Assembly (NCBI GenBank): GCA_948857205.1
Contig: CAQPRV010000005.1
Coordinates: 1-14,212 of the forward strand
Direction: 5' to 3'
DNA from: an uncultured Clostridia bacterium
GTDB taxonomy: Bacteria > Bacillota > Clostridia > TANB77 > CAG-508
Length of the DNA stretch: 14,212 nucleotides
A program made the translations under genes and the position numbers. The notes below the pieces were generated by a model. It was not told the DNA's origin. It saw nothing but the letters and a program-made list of their open reading frames with translations, and ran no database searches. Below, piece by piece: positions 7,155 to 14,183 of this stretch. Within the stretch, counting starts at the first letter, position 1. Every line of letters begins with the position of its first letter.

Positions 7155-7598
7155 TTATTTTTCCATTATAATTGTTACTGGACCATCATTAATTAAATTT
7201 ATTTTCATATTTGCTCCAAAAACTCCACTCTTAACTGTTTCAACTTTTTGTTTGCATTCCTTAACTATATATTCATATAATTTATTAGCTTCTTCTGGTT
7301 TACTTGCTTGACTAAAAGAAGGTCGATTTCCTCTTGAACAATCCCCATATAAGGTAAACTGTGAAACTAATAATAATTCTCCATCTATATCTTTTAAAGA
7401 TAAATTCATTTTTCCTTCCTTATCTTCAAATACTCTTAAGTTTATTAATTTATTTATTAAATTATCTGCTATCTCTTTTGTATCTTCATGAGCTATACCA
7501 ATTAATACTAAATACCCTTGTTTTATTTCTGCTATTGTTTTCTTATCAATCTCTACACTTGCTTTCTCTACTCTTTGTATTACAAATTTCACTTTCAT
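7155..7598 (-). CDS. dtd: D-aminoacyl-tRNA deacylase
   Basis: DTD frees tRNAs mischarged with D-amino acids or glycine, a translation quality-control step in the cytoplasm. The 147-residue length is normal. The active-site block SQFTLYGDCSRGNRPSF (about 89-105) and the C-terminal NDGPVTI carrying the Gly-Pro motif are both intact. The ATG at 7598 is very close to the ribosome site (GGAG then three bases). A GTG two codons later, at 7592, would give better spacing and the usual family start (M-KFVIQRV), so the true start may be GTG 7592. It is the first gene of the dtd-NUDIX-HAD group and is divergent from the dipeptidase gene. Confidence 0.95.
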   Translation of the reverse strand: MKVKFVIQRVEKASVEIDKKTIAEIKQGYLVLIGIAHEDTKEIADNLINKLINLRVFEDKEGKMNLSLKDIDGELLLVSQFTLYGDCSRGNRPSFSQASKPEEANKLYEYIVKECKQKVETVKSGVFGANMKINLINDGPVTIIMEK

Positions 7599-7654
7599 TT
7601 TCTCCTTTTTTATATTTTATAAAATTCATGTTACAGTAATATTTTTATTATTCA

Positions 7655-7683
7655 ATTATAACAAAGATTTCTAAATAATGTAA
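7655..7683 (-). promoter_or_regulatory. Candidate promoter of the dtd operon
   Basis: On the minus strand a perfect TATAAT (7655-7660) lies 17 bases after a poor -35 box TTACAT (7678-7683), about 57 bases upstream of dtd. A further candidate pair (TTGTAA and TACAAT, also 17 bases apart) lies upstream near 7725-7755. The -10 box is good but the -35 boxes are weak, so the choice is uncertain. Confidence 0.4.
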
Positions 7684-7780
7684 TATTCTTTAAAAATATT
7701 TTTCTATATTCATAATCATGACCTTTGTAATTGTATCATAGCTTTATAAATATTACAATTTTATAATAAAGAATAATTAA

Positions 7781-7809
7781 TTGTTTTTAATTATAAAATA
7801 TATTATAAT
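7781..7809 (+). promoter_or_regulatory. Promoter of the dipeptidase gene
   Basis: TTGTTT (7781-7786) and a perfect TATAAT (7804-7809) are separated by 17 bases. The start codon at 7832 follows a ribosome site AAAGGA (7818-7823). The expression signals of this broken gene are therefore intact, which argues that any inactivation is recent. Confidence 0.55.
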
Positions 7810-7831
7810 AATTTTTGAAAGGACTGGTTAT

Positions 7832-9243
7832 ATGTTTGATAAATATATTGAAAATTTAAAAGAAGAAATCATAAAAGAAACACGGAGAATTAATTAAAAT
7901 CCCAAGCGTAAACTCTAAATCAACAGATCCCAAAAAGCCATTTGGAGAAAACGTCAATAAAGCTTTAGAATATACACTTAACTTAGGAGAAAAGTTAGGC
8001 TTTAGAACAAAAAATATAGATGGATATTGTGGATATATAGAATTTGGTGAAGGTGAAGAATTATTACGGAATTATAGGTCATCTTGATGTTGTCCCAGAA
8101 GGAGAAAACTGGACTTATCCCCCTTTTAGTGGAAAAGTAATAAATGGAAACATCTTTGGGAGAGGTGCAATTGATGACAAAGGTCCTGTAATAAGCTCAT
8201 TATATGCAATGAAAACAGTTATGGAAAACTGCAAAGTAAAAAAGAGAGTTAGACTAATTTTAGGATTAAATGAAGAAAAGGACTGGAAATGTATAAATTA
8301 CTATAAAAAACATGAAGAAAGTCCAACTATTGGTTTTAGTCCAGATGCTGACTTTCCATGTATATATGCCGAAAAATCTATTTTAACATCATGCATACAA
8401 ATGAATTATTCTGAATATTTGTCAAAAGATATTATTATAACAAATATAGATTGTAACAATAATGCCTTAAATGTTGTTCCTAAAATATGTAATGTCACTT
8501 TAAAGATAAACAATAACAATATTGCTACAAATAGTTTTATAGAAAAACTAAAAGAAATCAAGGAAAAATATAATTTTGAAATTGATATTTATAAAATTGA
8601 TAATGAAAATATTAAGCTAACTTCTTATGGAATTCAAGCACATAGTGCACATCCTGATTTAGGTGTTAATTCTATATCAAGATTAATCATCATATTAGAT
8701 GATATATTTAAAGCTTATAATATTAACCTAGAATTGTTTGATTATTTTAAAAAATATATAGGTACAGAATATTATGGAGAAAAATTAGGAATGAACTTTG
8801 AAGATGAATCTGGAAAACTTACTTTAAATGTTGGAAATTTCTCTTTAGAAAATTCTAATCTTAAAATTGGTATGAATTTAAGAGTTCCAATTAAAACAAA
8901 TATTTTAGATGTAGAAAAAATTTTTCTAACTTCTTTAGATGAATATATTAACATAAATTTTGAAACTACTAACTATATGCCTGCTCTATATATTCCTAAA
9001 GATGACTATTTAGTTAAAACCTTATGTAAGATTTATAATGAAGAAACAAATTCTAATTTAGAACCAATTGCTATAGGTGGTGCAACCTATGCTAGAGCCT
9101 TTAAAAATTGTATATCTTTTGGAGCTAATTTCCCTGGAAATAAAGATATGTGTCATCAAACAGATGAATTCATTTCAATTGACAATCTTATCAATTCTTG
9201 TAAAATTTATGCCAGAGCAATATATGAATTAAGTACAATATAA
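7832..9243 (+). pseudogene. PepV-like M20 dipeptidase, broken by two frameshifts
   Basis: Read across three frames, this is a complete M20-family dipeptidase of about 469 residues, the usual PepV length; the enzymes are zinc-dependent and split dipeptides in the cytoplasm. ATG 7832 (AAAGGA 8 bases upstream) reads 17 codons, then the frame stops at 7895-7897. Skipping C7883 restores a frame beginning GELIKIPSV and running 61 codons to C8067. Skipping that restores GIIGHLDVVPEG to the stop at 9243. Catalytic elements survive: HLD (H83, D85), GRGAIDDKG (D114), NEE (147-148), SPDADFP and a late MCHQTDE histidine. The longest single-frame piece could start at a TTG at 8044 but lacks the N-terminal part of the fold. 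It is either a very recent pseudogene or a correct gene with two sequencing errors. Confidence 0.85.
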
Positions 9244-9310
9244 TTAAACTAAAATTTTATGCTATAAAGCTTTTTCTCTTTTATTTTAGACTATTTCTTG
9301 ATATACAAGA

Positions 9311-9367
9311 AAAACAGAATTAAGATTTTTTTGCTATTGCAAATTTATAATATCTTAGTTCTGTTTT
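9311..9367. terminator. Bidirectional terminator between the dipeptidase gene and 6S RNA
   Basis: A 9-bp arm AAAACAGAA (9311-9319) pairs with 9359-9367, and after a 2-base mismatch a second 5-bp arm (9322-9326 with 9352-9356) continues. The large loop is AT-rich. T-rich sequence follows on both strands (TTTTATTTATC on plus, TTTTTC on minus). It sits 68 bases after the plus-strand dipeptidase stop and just beyond the 3' end of the minus-strand 6S RNA, so it can serve both. Confidence 0.65.
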
Positions 9368-9389
9368 ATTTATCTTTTATTAATATATA

Positions 9390-9577
9390 AAAAACCCCGC
9401 CTTAGCCGTCAGATGTCTGAATTTTTAAGGACCTGCTCCTAAAAACAGGTGGGTGCTTACCTAAATACTTATGGGCTTCTCACTATACTGTGAGCTTGCA
9501 CGCCATATTTGAGAGATCAGCCCCTCTTATCGATTGTTGGTTCTAAAAATTCTGTCTATACGTACTATGCAGGGAAA
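9390..9577 (-). ncRNA. ssrS: Probable 6S RNA
   Basis: A roughly 188-nt block stands out from AT-rich surroundings by its GC content and has no ORF. Its ends pair (CCCTGC near the 5' end with GCGGGG at the 3' end) and the 3' end runs into TTTTTT, giving a closed rod. Long-range pairing continues inward: GAATTTTTA with TAAAAATTC, then GGCGTGC with GCACCC around a terminal hairpin CTCAC/GTGAG. A small hairpin ACCTG/CAGGT lies in the 3' strand of the central open region. This rod with a central bubble is the 6S RNA plan, and the segment GTGAGAAGCC near the apex resembles the matching part of the E. coli molecule. 6S RNA holds sigma-A RNA polymerase during slow growth. The call rests on folding and recall, not a covariance search. 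Confidence 0.75.
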
Positions 9578-9810
9578 TATATTTAATTTTCTATAAACTT
9601 AAATTCTTAAATTAATTATATTTTAGCATAACTTATTTTAAATAACAAGTTTAAATTCTTCCTAATTTGGCAATTTTTTATCTTTTTTATATTATATCTA
9701 ATTATTTTCTCTATTATTCTTGTTTAATTAAATTTTTTTATAAAAATCAAATTTAAGATTTTATATATAGTACAATTATTACAAAAACCTAATTATTTTA
9801 CATTTATTTC
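9578..9810. other. AT-rich spacer with no recognisable feature
   Basis: This stretch between the 6S RNA and trhA is nearly all A and T. It must hold the 6S promoter, but I could not choose a convincing -35/-10 pair. A short hairpin near 9740-9765 lacks a T tract. I see no gene. Confidence 0.5.
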
Positions 9811-10485
9811 CTACATTACATACAATAATATACATAAAAATTGCAATAAACTGCCTATTAATATAAATAAATGAAAGATTGAATGTGCATATTTATATTT
9901 TTTTCCAAGTCCATATATAATTGCTCCTATTGTATATGCAACTCCACCTGATACTAGTAATGCAGTACCAGATATTCCTAAAGTCAAAGGTAATATACTA
10001 GCTTTTATTATAATGCACCATCCCATTAATAGATAACATATCATTGAAAATATTTTAAACTTTTTAATATCTATTGAGTTTAAAACAATTCCTAAAATTG
10101 CTACTAACCAAATTATGCCAAATATTAGCCAACCTGAAACTAAGTCTACTTGCCTTATTGTACATAATGCAAAAGGTGTGTAGGAACCTGCTATTAATAA
10201 AAATATTGAACAATGGTCTAATACTTGAAATACCTTTTTTGAATATCTTTTTGGGCTTAATCCATGATATATACTTGACATTGTATATAATATTATCATT
10301 GTTGTTCCATATATTGCTCCACTTATAACTCCATAAGTATTTCCATGTATTGCTCCAAATACAACACATAATACTGTAGCAACTATTCCTAATACTGCTC
10401 CTACTATATGTGACGTCATATTAAATATTTCTTCACCTTTTGTATATATTGGCAAGACTCTATCTTTTAATTTTATTCTCTTCAT
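9811..10485 (-). CDS. trhA: Hemolysin III family membrane protein (TrhA, PAQR superfamily)
   Basis: A 224-residue protein with seven predicted membrane helices. It has the metal-site pattern of the PAQR/hemolysin III family: S70xxxH74 (SSIYHG), D90 (VLDHCSIFLLIAGSYTPF) and H201xxxH205 (HSIFH). The N-terminal EEIFNMTSHIVGA is also characteristic. Despite the name, bacterial members are mainly linked to membrane homeostasis (TrhA) and the lytic role is doubtful. GAGG lies 5-6 bases before the ATG. It is a single-gene unit with its own near-perfect promoter and has no operon partner. Confidence 0.93.
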   Translation of the reverse strand: MKRIKLKDRVLPIYTKGEEIFNMTSHIVGAVLGIVATVLCVVFGAIHGNTYGVISGAIYGTTMIILYTMSSIYHGLSPKRYSKKVFQVLDHCSIFLLIAGSYTPFALCTIRQVDLVSGWLIFGIIWLVAILGIVLNSIDIKKFKIFSMICYLLMGWCIIIKASILPLTLGISGTALLVSGGVAYTIGAIIYGLGKKYKYAHSIFHLFILIGSLLQFLCILLYVM

Positions 10486-10519
10486 ACTTTCCTCTCGTTT
10501 TAATTTTAAATTATATCTT

Positions 10520-10549
10520 ATTATATTAAATTATATACCCTTTTGTCAA
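10520..10549 (-). promoter_or_regulatory. Promoter of trhA
   Basis: On the minus strand a perfect TTGACA (10544-10549) and a perfect TATAAT (10520-10525) are 18 bases apart, 34 bases upstream of the trhA start codon. This predicts strong constitutive sigma-A transcription with a short leader. Confidence 0.85.
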
Positions 10550-10619
10550 TTTTTTATACAATTATAATAGAAGAAATTTATGAAAAAAGTTTGTGTATAA
10601 AGAGTAGCAATTGTAGCTT

Positions 10620-12623
10620 TTATTTAACTAATTGTTTTACATTTTCAACCATGTCACAAATTAATTCTGCTGATTTTTCTACACCAAAAGTATCACTATT
10701 TATACAAATATCATAATTTGCATTATCCTTCCAATCTTTATCTGTATAATATTTATAATGATTTGCTCTTAACTTATCAATTTTCTTTATTTCCTTCTCT
10801 GCCTTATCTTTATCTAAATCATAATACTTAGTCGCTCTGTTAACTCTATCCTTCATATCACTATAAATAAAAATATTAATAACATCATCTCTATCTCTTA
10901 AAATAAAATCAGCACATCTACCAATTATTATACATGATTCTTTAGAAGCAACTTCTTTTATTAATTCTGATTCCTTAATAAATAATTCATCTGCATTACT
11001 TAAACCAGAATAATATCCCTTATTCAGGATATCTAAATTTTCTCTTTTTTGTTCGTTATTTTCAATATATTCTTTTGAAAATCCTGTTTCTTCAGCTACT
11101 TTAGCAATAAATTCTTTATCATATAACTTTATTCCTAGTTTATCAGCAACTAATTTTCCTACATATCTACCTCCTGAACCATATTGTCTTGAGATAGTAA
11201 TAATAGTATGTTTACTTAGTTTTTCATTACTTTCTGTTTTTGTTATTGCTTCTTTATTTTCAATTTTTTGTTCTTTTAGAAATCTAATTTCTTTACTTAA
11301 TAAAATAATTGCAATAATAAAAGCTATTGCATCTGCAACTGGTCCAGCATATAATATGCCCATTATGCCATAGATACTACTTAATATAATCATTGCTGGA
11401 ATTAATAAAGCAATTTGTCTTGACAAGGATAGTATTGCACTTTTAATGCTTTTTCCAATTGCTTGAAAGAATATTCCTATTGGCATTTGAATTCCGTTAC
11501 AAATAGTTAATACTAAATAAGTTCTAAAAGCTAGACATGCAAATTCCATATAGTTTTCATCTCCGCTACCAAATATTGATATTAATTTATCTGGTATTGT
11601 TTGGAATAATATTAAGGCTATTGTACTTATTATAGCACTTACCCCTAATACTATTTTTAAAGCTGATTTTACTCTGTCAAATTTTCTTGCACCATAGTTA
11701 TATCCAAATATAGGCTGAGTTCCTGCAGCAATTCCAATTATTATACTATTTAGTATCTGACTAATTTTCATTACAATTCCAATTACTGTAATTGGAACTT
11801 CAGACCCATATTTAGTTTCTCCACCATATTTTCCTAATAAATTGTTTTCGATAGCCATAACAAATACAAAACTCATTTGTGTAATAAAACTGCTAATTCC
11901 TAAAGTTGCTACTTTTTTTGCAACTTTTAATTCTATTTTTAAGTTTTCTTTACTTATTTCTATAGATTTGAATTTCTTAATGTATAAAATATTTATTAAA
12001 AAGGTTACAAATTGACTTACTATAGTTGCTATAGCTGCTCCTTCTACTCCCATTTTAAATACAAATATAAATATAGGATCTAATATTGTATTTAATACTG
12101 CTCCTAATACCATAGAAGTCATTGCATATTTTGGGTTTCCATCTGCTCTAATTATAGAGTTTAAGGTTGTTCCTATCATCATAAAAGGAAGCCCTATTGC
12201 TATTATTCCTCCATATTTTAAAGCATATTCTTTTAAGATTTCTGTGCATCCAAATAGTTTTAATATTTGAGGTAAGAATATTAGTGTACCTATACAAATT
12301 ATAATTGCTAATATTACTGATAATATGATTCCATTTCCTACACCTTTTGATGCTTCTTCTTTTTTCTTTTCTCCTAATTTTAAACTTAAATATGCTGATG
12401 AACCATCGCCAAACATTAGTGCAAAGGCTAAACATATTATTGTTAATGGAAATACTATATTTGTTGCTCCATTTCCTAAATACCCAATTCCCCATCCAAT
12501 AAATATTTGGTCAATTATGTTATATAAGGAATTTACTAGTAGGGATATTATACATGGGATTGAGAATTTTTTTATTAATTTTCCTATTTTTTCTTTTCCT
12601 AATATGTTTTCTTCTTTTTCCAT
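10620..12623 (-). CDS. MepA-like MATE efflux transporter fused to a cytidylate-kinase-like domain
   Basis: A 667-residue two-domain protein. Residues 1 to about 455 are a complete MATE transporter with about twelve membrane helices. It resembles the MepA branch (SIPCIISLLVNSLYNIIDQ near the start, RADGNPKYAM in the middle) and would export drugs or other cations using an ion gradient. A charged linker (about 455-470) leads to residues 471-667, which match the cytidylate-kinase-like family (PF13189 type). This domain has ITISRQYGSGGR in place of a classical P-loop, YDKEFI, IIIGRCAD, DRVNRA.KYY and a closing YDICINSDTFGVEKSAELI. The domain would face the cytoplasm. AAAGGAGG is well placed before the ATG. 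The frame is continuous, with no stop or second start at the junction. How the kinase-like part serves transport is unknown. Confidence 0.93.
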   Translation of the reverse strand: MEKEENILGKEKIGKLIKKFSIPCIISLLVNSLYNIIDQIFIGWGIGYLGNGATNIVFPLTIICLAFALMFGDGSSAYLSLKLGEKKKEEASKGVGNGIILSVILAIIICIGTLIFLPQILKLFGCTEILKEYALKYGGIIAIGLPFMMIGTTLNSIIRADGNPKYAMTSMVLGAVLNTILDPIFIFVFKMGVEGAAIATIVSQFVTFLINILYIKKFKSIEISKENLKIELKVAKKVATLGISSFITQMSFVFVMAIENNLLGKYGGETKYGSEVPITVIGIVMKISQILNSIIIGIAAGTQPIFGYNYGARKFDRVKSALKIVLGVSAIISTIALILFQTIPDKLISIFGSGDENYMEFACLAFRTYLVLTICNGIQMPIGIFFQAIGKSIKSAILSLSRQIALLIPAMIILSSIYGIMGILYAGPVADAIAFIIAIILLSKEIRFLKEQKIENKEAITKTESNEKLSKHTIITISRQYGSGGRYVGKLVADKLGIKLYDKEFIAKVAEETGFSKEYIENNEQKRENLDILNKGYYSGLSNADELFIKESELIKEVASKESCIIIGRCADFILRDRDDVINIFIYSDMKDRVNRATKYYDLDKDKAEKEIKKIDKLRANHYKYYTDKDWKDNANYDICINSDTFGVEKSAELICDMVENVKQLVK

Positions 12624-12697
12624 TTTTCTTCCTCCTTTATTATTTATTTTATAAATTAAAACTATATTAAATTAATGCTATCTTAATCATATTATAG

Positions 12698-12728
12698 AAA
12701 AAAAATACAACACTTTTAAAAGTGTTGT
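12698..12728 (-). terminator. Strong intrinsic terminator in the MATE-kinase leader
   Basis: On the minus strand a perfect 11-bp palindromic stem (12707-12728, arm ACAACACTTTT) is followed, after one A, by eight T (12698-12705). It lies between the promoter at 12795-12823 and the MATE-kinase start at 12623, with no full gene upstream for it to terminate. A transcription attenuator is therefore the simplest reading. Confidence 0.88.
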
Positions 12729-12731
12729 TCG

Positions 12732-12770
12732 TTAATCATTAAACCAATGTACGTTTCCAATTTCACTCAT
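12732..12770 (-). CDS. Possible 12-residue leader peptide upstream of the MATE-kinase gene
   Basis: ATG at 12770 opens a 12-codon frame, MSEIGNVHWFND, closed by TAA only 3 bases before the terminator hairpin. The segment G-N-V-H-W-F-N-D closely matches the start of cold-shock domains (G-x-V-K-W-F-N-D/E), which would normally continue with KGFGFI. It may be a leader peptide controlling the terminator or the stump of a deleted csp gene. No Shine-Dalgarno site is visible before it, which lowers confidence in translation. Confidence 0.35.
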   Translation of the reverse strand: MSEIGNVHWFND

Positions 12771-12794
12771 AATATGATTTTTTTTGCATTTGAA

Positions 12795-12823
12795 ATAATA
12801 ACATATTTATATATTTTTGTCAA
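12795..12823 (-). promoter_or_regulatory. Promoter of the MATE-kinase leader transcript
   Basis: On the minus strand a perfect TTGACA (12818-12823) and TATTAT (12795-12800, one mismatch to TATAAT) are 17 bases apart. Transcription would start near 12788, giving a leader of about 165 nt that contains the short ORF and the terminator before the transporter gene. Confidence 0.8.
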
Positions 12824-13007
12824 TACATTAGTTCTTTTCCCATATTTTTACAATTTTCTATGTTTTTTTACTTATTTAAGTTATATTTATAATTAATACT
12901 ATTGTATTTTAATAAATTTAGCATGTATCTTTTGATTTTTTTTAAGGTTATTTATTTTATTTCTTATTGCTCTTTTTGTATATTTTTATTTATATAAATT
13001 TCTCCTC
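12824..13007. other. AT-rich spacer with no recognisable feature
   Basis: Between the MATE-kinase promoter and the left end of the insertion sequence I see only low-complexity AT-rich DNA, with no ORF of note, no clear hairpin and no gene remnant that I recognise. Confidence 0.5.
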
Positions 13008-13047
13008 TGGATTGGTTATAATAAATTAGACAAAAAAGATAAGGACA
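13008..13047 (+). repeat. Left inverted repeat of the IS, with a -10 box
   Basis: Forty bases matched imperfectly by 14173-14212. A perfect TATAAT lies at 13017-13022, nine bases inside the end, with no -35 box at the right distance in the flanking DNA. See the right repeat for its partner. Confidence 0.85.
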
Positions 13048-13074
13048 TGTTAAAATAAAAATGGAGGTATTAAC

Positions 13075-13359
13075 ATGTCAAGAAGAGAAAGAAGGGAATT
13101 TACAGAAGAATTTAAATTACAAATGGTACAATTGTACAATAATGGAAAGCCAAGAAGTGAAATAATAAGGGAATATGATTTAACAGCATCAGCATTTGCA
13201 AATTGGATAGTAAAATATAATAAAACAGGATCATTTAAAGCATGTGACAATAGGACAGAAGAAGAAAAAGAATTAATAAAATTAAAAAAGGAAAATCAGC
13301 AATTAAGAATGGAAAATGATATTTTAAAGCAAGCAGCGCTGATAATGGGACGAAAATAA
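13075..13359 (+). CDS. IS3-family transposase OrfA
   Basis: A 94-residue protein with a Tnp_1-type helix-turn-helix (about 5-50: RREFTEEFKLQMVQLYNNGK, then SEIIREYDLTASAFANWI) that binds the IS ends. A leucine-zipper-like coiled coil follows (about 64-88: LIKLKKENQQLRMENDILKQ). GGAGG lies 8 bases before the ATG. The gene ends in CGA AAA TAA, where the A tetramer allows a -1 slip into the orfB frame just before the stop. OrfA alone usually regulates transposition, while the OrfAB fusion is the active enzyme. Confidence 0.95.
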   Translation: MSRRERREFTEEFKLQMVQLYNNGKPRSEIIREYDLTASAFANWIVKYNKTGSFKACDNRTEEEKELIKLKKENQQLRMENDILKQAALIMGRK

Positions 13360-13400
13360 AAATAATATTAGCCAACAAAGATAAGTACAGTATCAGCGCA

Positions 13401-14183
13401 ATGTGTAGAGTATTAAAAATATCACGTTCATTAATATATTACAAACCTAAAAATAGAAAAAAAGATGAAGAATTAGAGAATAATATTATTAGAATATTTA
13501 AAGAAAGTAAAAATAATTATGGCTCAAGAAAAATAAAAGTAGAATTATCAAAAATAGGATATCAAGTAAGTTTAAGAAGAATAAGAAAATATATGGATTT
13601 AAATGGATTAGTATCAAATTATACAGTTAAACAGTTTAAAGTACATAAAGAAACATGTAATGAAGATAAAATTGAAAATAAACTAAATAGAGAATTTGAT
13701 AGAGAAGAAAAATTAGATGTAATAGTAAGTGATTTAACATATGTAAATGTAAAAGGAAAATGGAATTATATCTGTTTAATAATAGATTTATTTAACAGGG
13801 AAATTATAGGATATGCAGCAGGGAAAAATAAAAATGCTGAACTTGTATATAAAGCATTTAGTAGAATAAAAACAAATTTAAATAATATTAATATATTTCA
13901 TACAGATAGAGGAAATGAATTTAAAAACAAAATAATTGATGATGTTTTGAAAACATTTAATATAGAAAGGTCACTAAGTAAAAAAGGGTGTCCATATGAT
14001 AATGCAGTAGCAGAAGCAACATATAAAATAATAAAAACAGAATTTGCATTTAATAGAATATTTGACAGTTTTGAGGAATTAGAAACAGAACTATTTGAGT
14101 ATGTTAATTGGTTTAATAATATTAGAATACATAGTTCTCTAAATTATTTAACACCAATTGAATATAAAAAAGTGTCCTTATAA
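13401..14183 (+). CDS. IS3-family transposase OrfB (DDE integrase core)
   Basis: The catalytic half of the transposase. From the ATG at 13401 it has 260 residues, with the integrase core from about 100. The DDE triad is D111 (SDLTYV), D169 (HTDRGNEF) and E205 (DNAVAEA), with exactly 35 residues between the second and third, as expected for DD(35)E IS3 enzymes. WFNNIRIHSSLNYLTPIEY closes the protein. The frame is open well upstream of this ATG and reads KIKIILANKDKYSISAMCRVL, the usual OrfB beginning, so the real N-terminus comes from -1 frameshifting out of orfA near 13353-13356. The stop falls inside the right inverted repeat. All catalytic residues are present, so the element may be active. 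Confidence 0.95.
   Translation: MCRVLKISRSLIYYKPKNRKKDEELENNIIRIFKESKNNYGSRKIKVELSKIGYQVSLRRIRKYMDLNGLVSNYTVKQFKVHKETCNEDKIENKLNREFDREEKLDVIVSDLTYVNVKGKWNYICLIIDLFNREIIGYAAGKNKNAELVYKAFSRIKTNLNNINIFHTDRGNEFKNKIIDDVLKTFNIERSLSKKGCPYDNAVAEATYKIIKTEFAFNRIFDSFEELETELFEYVNWFNNIRIHSSLNYLTPIEYKKVSL

Noticed and set aside
9740..9765. Hairpin as terminator for trhA
   Set aside because: The stem is short and AT-only, and A rather than T follows it on the minus strand.
10064..10369. Minus-strand 101-codon ORF inside trhA in another frame
   Set aside because: It is a shadow of the well-supported trhA frame, with low-complexity W/N/S-rich translation and no ribosome site.
12148..12495. Minus-strand 115-codon ORF inside the MATE domain
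   Set aside because: It overlaps a clear MATE coding region in another frame, and its lysine/asparagine/isoleucine-rich translation reflects base composition only.
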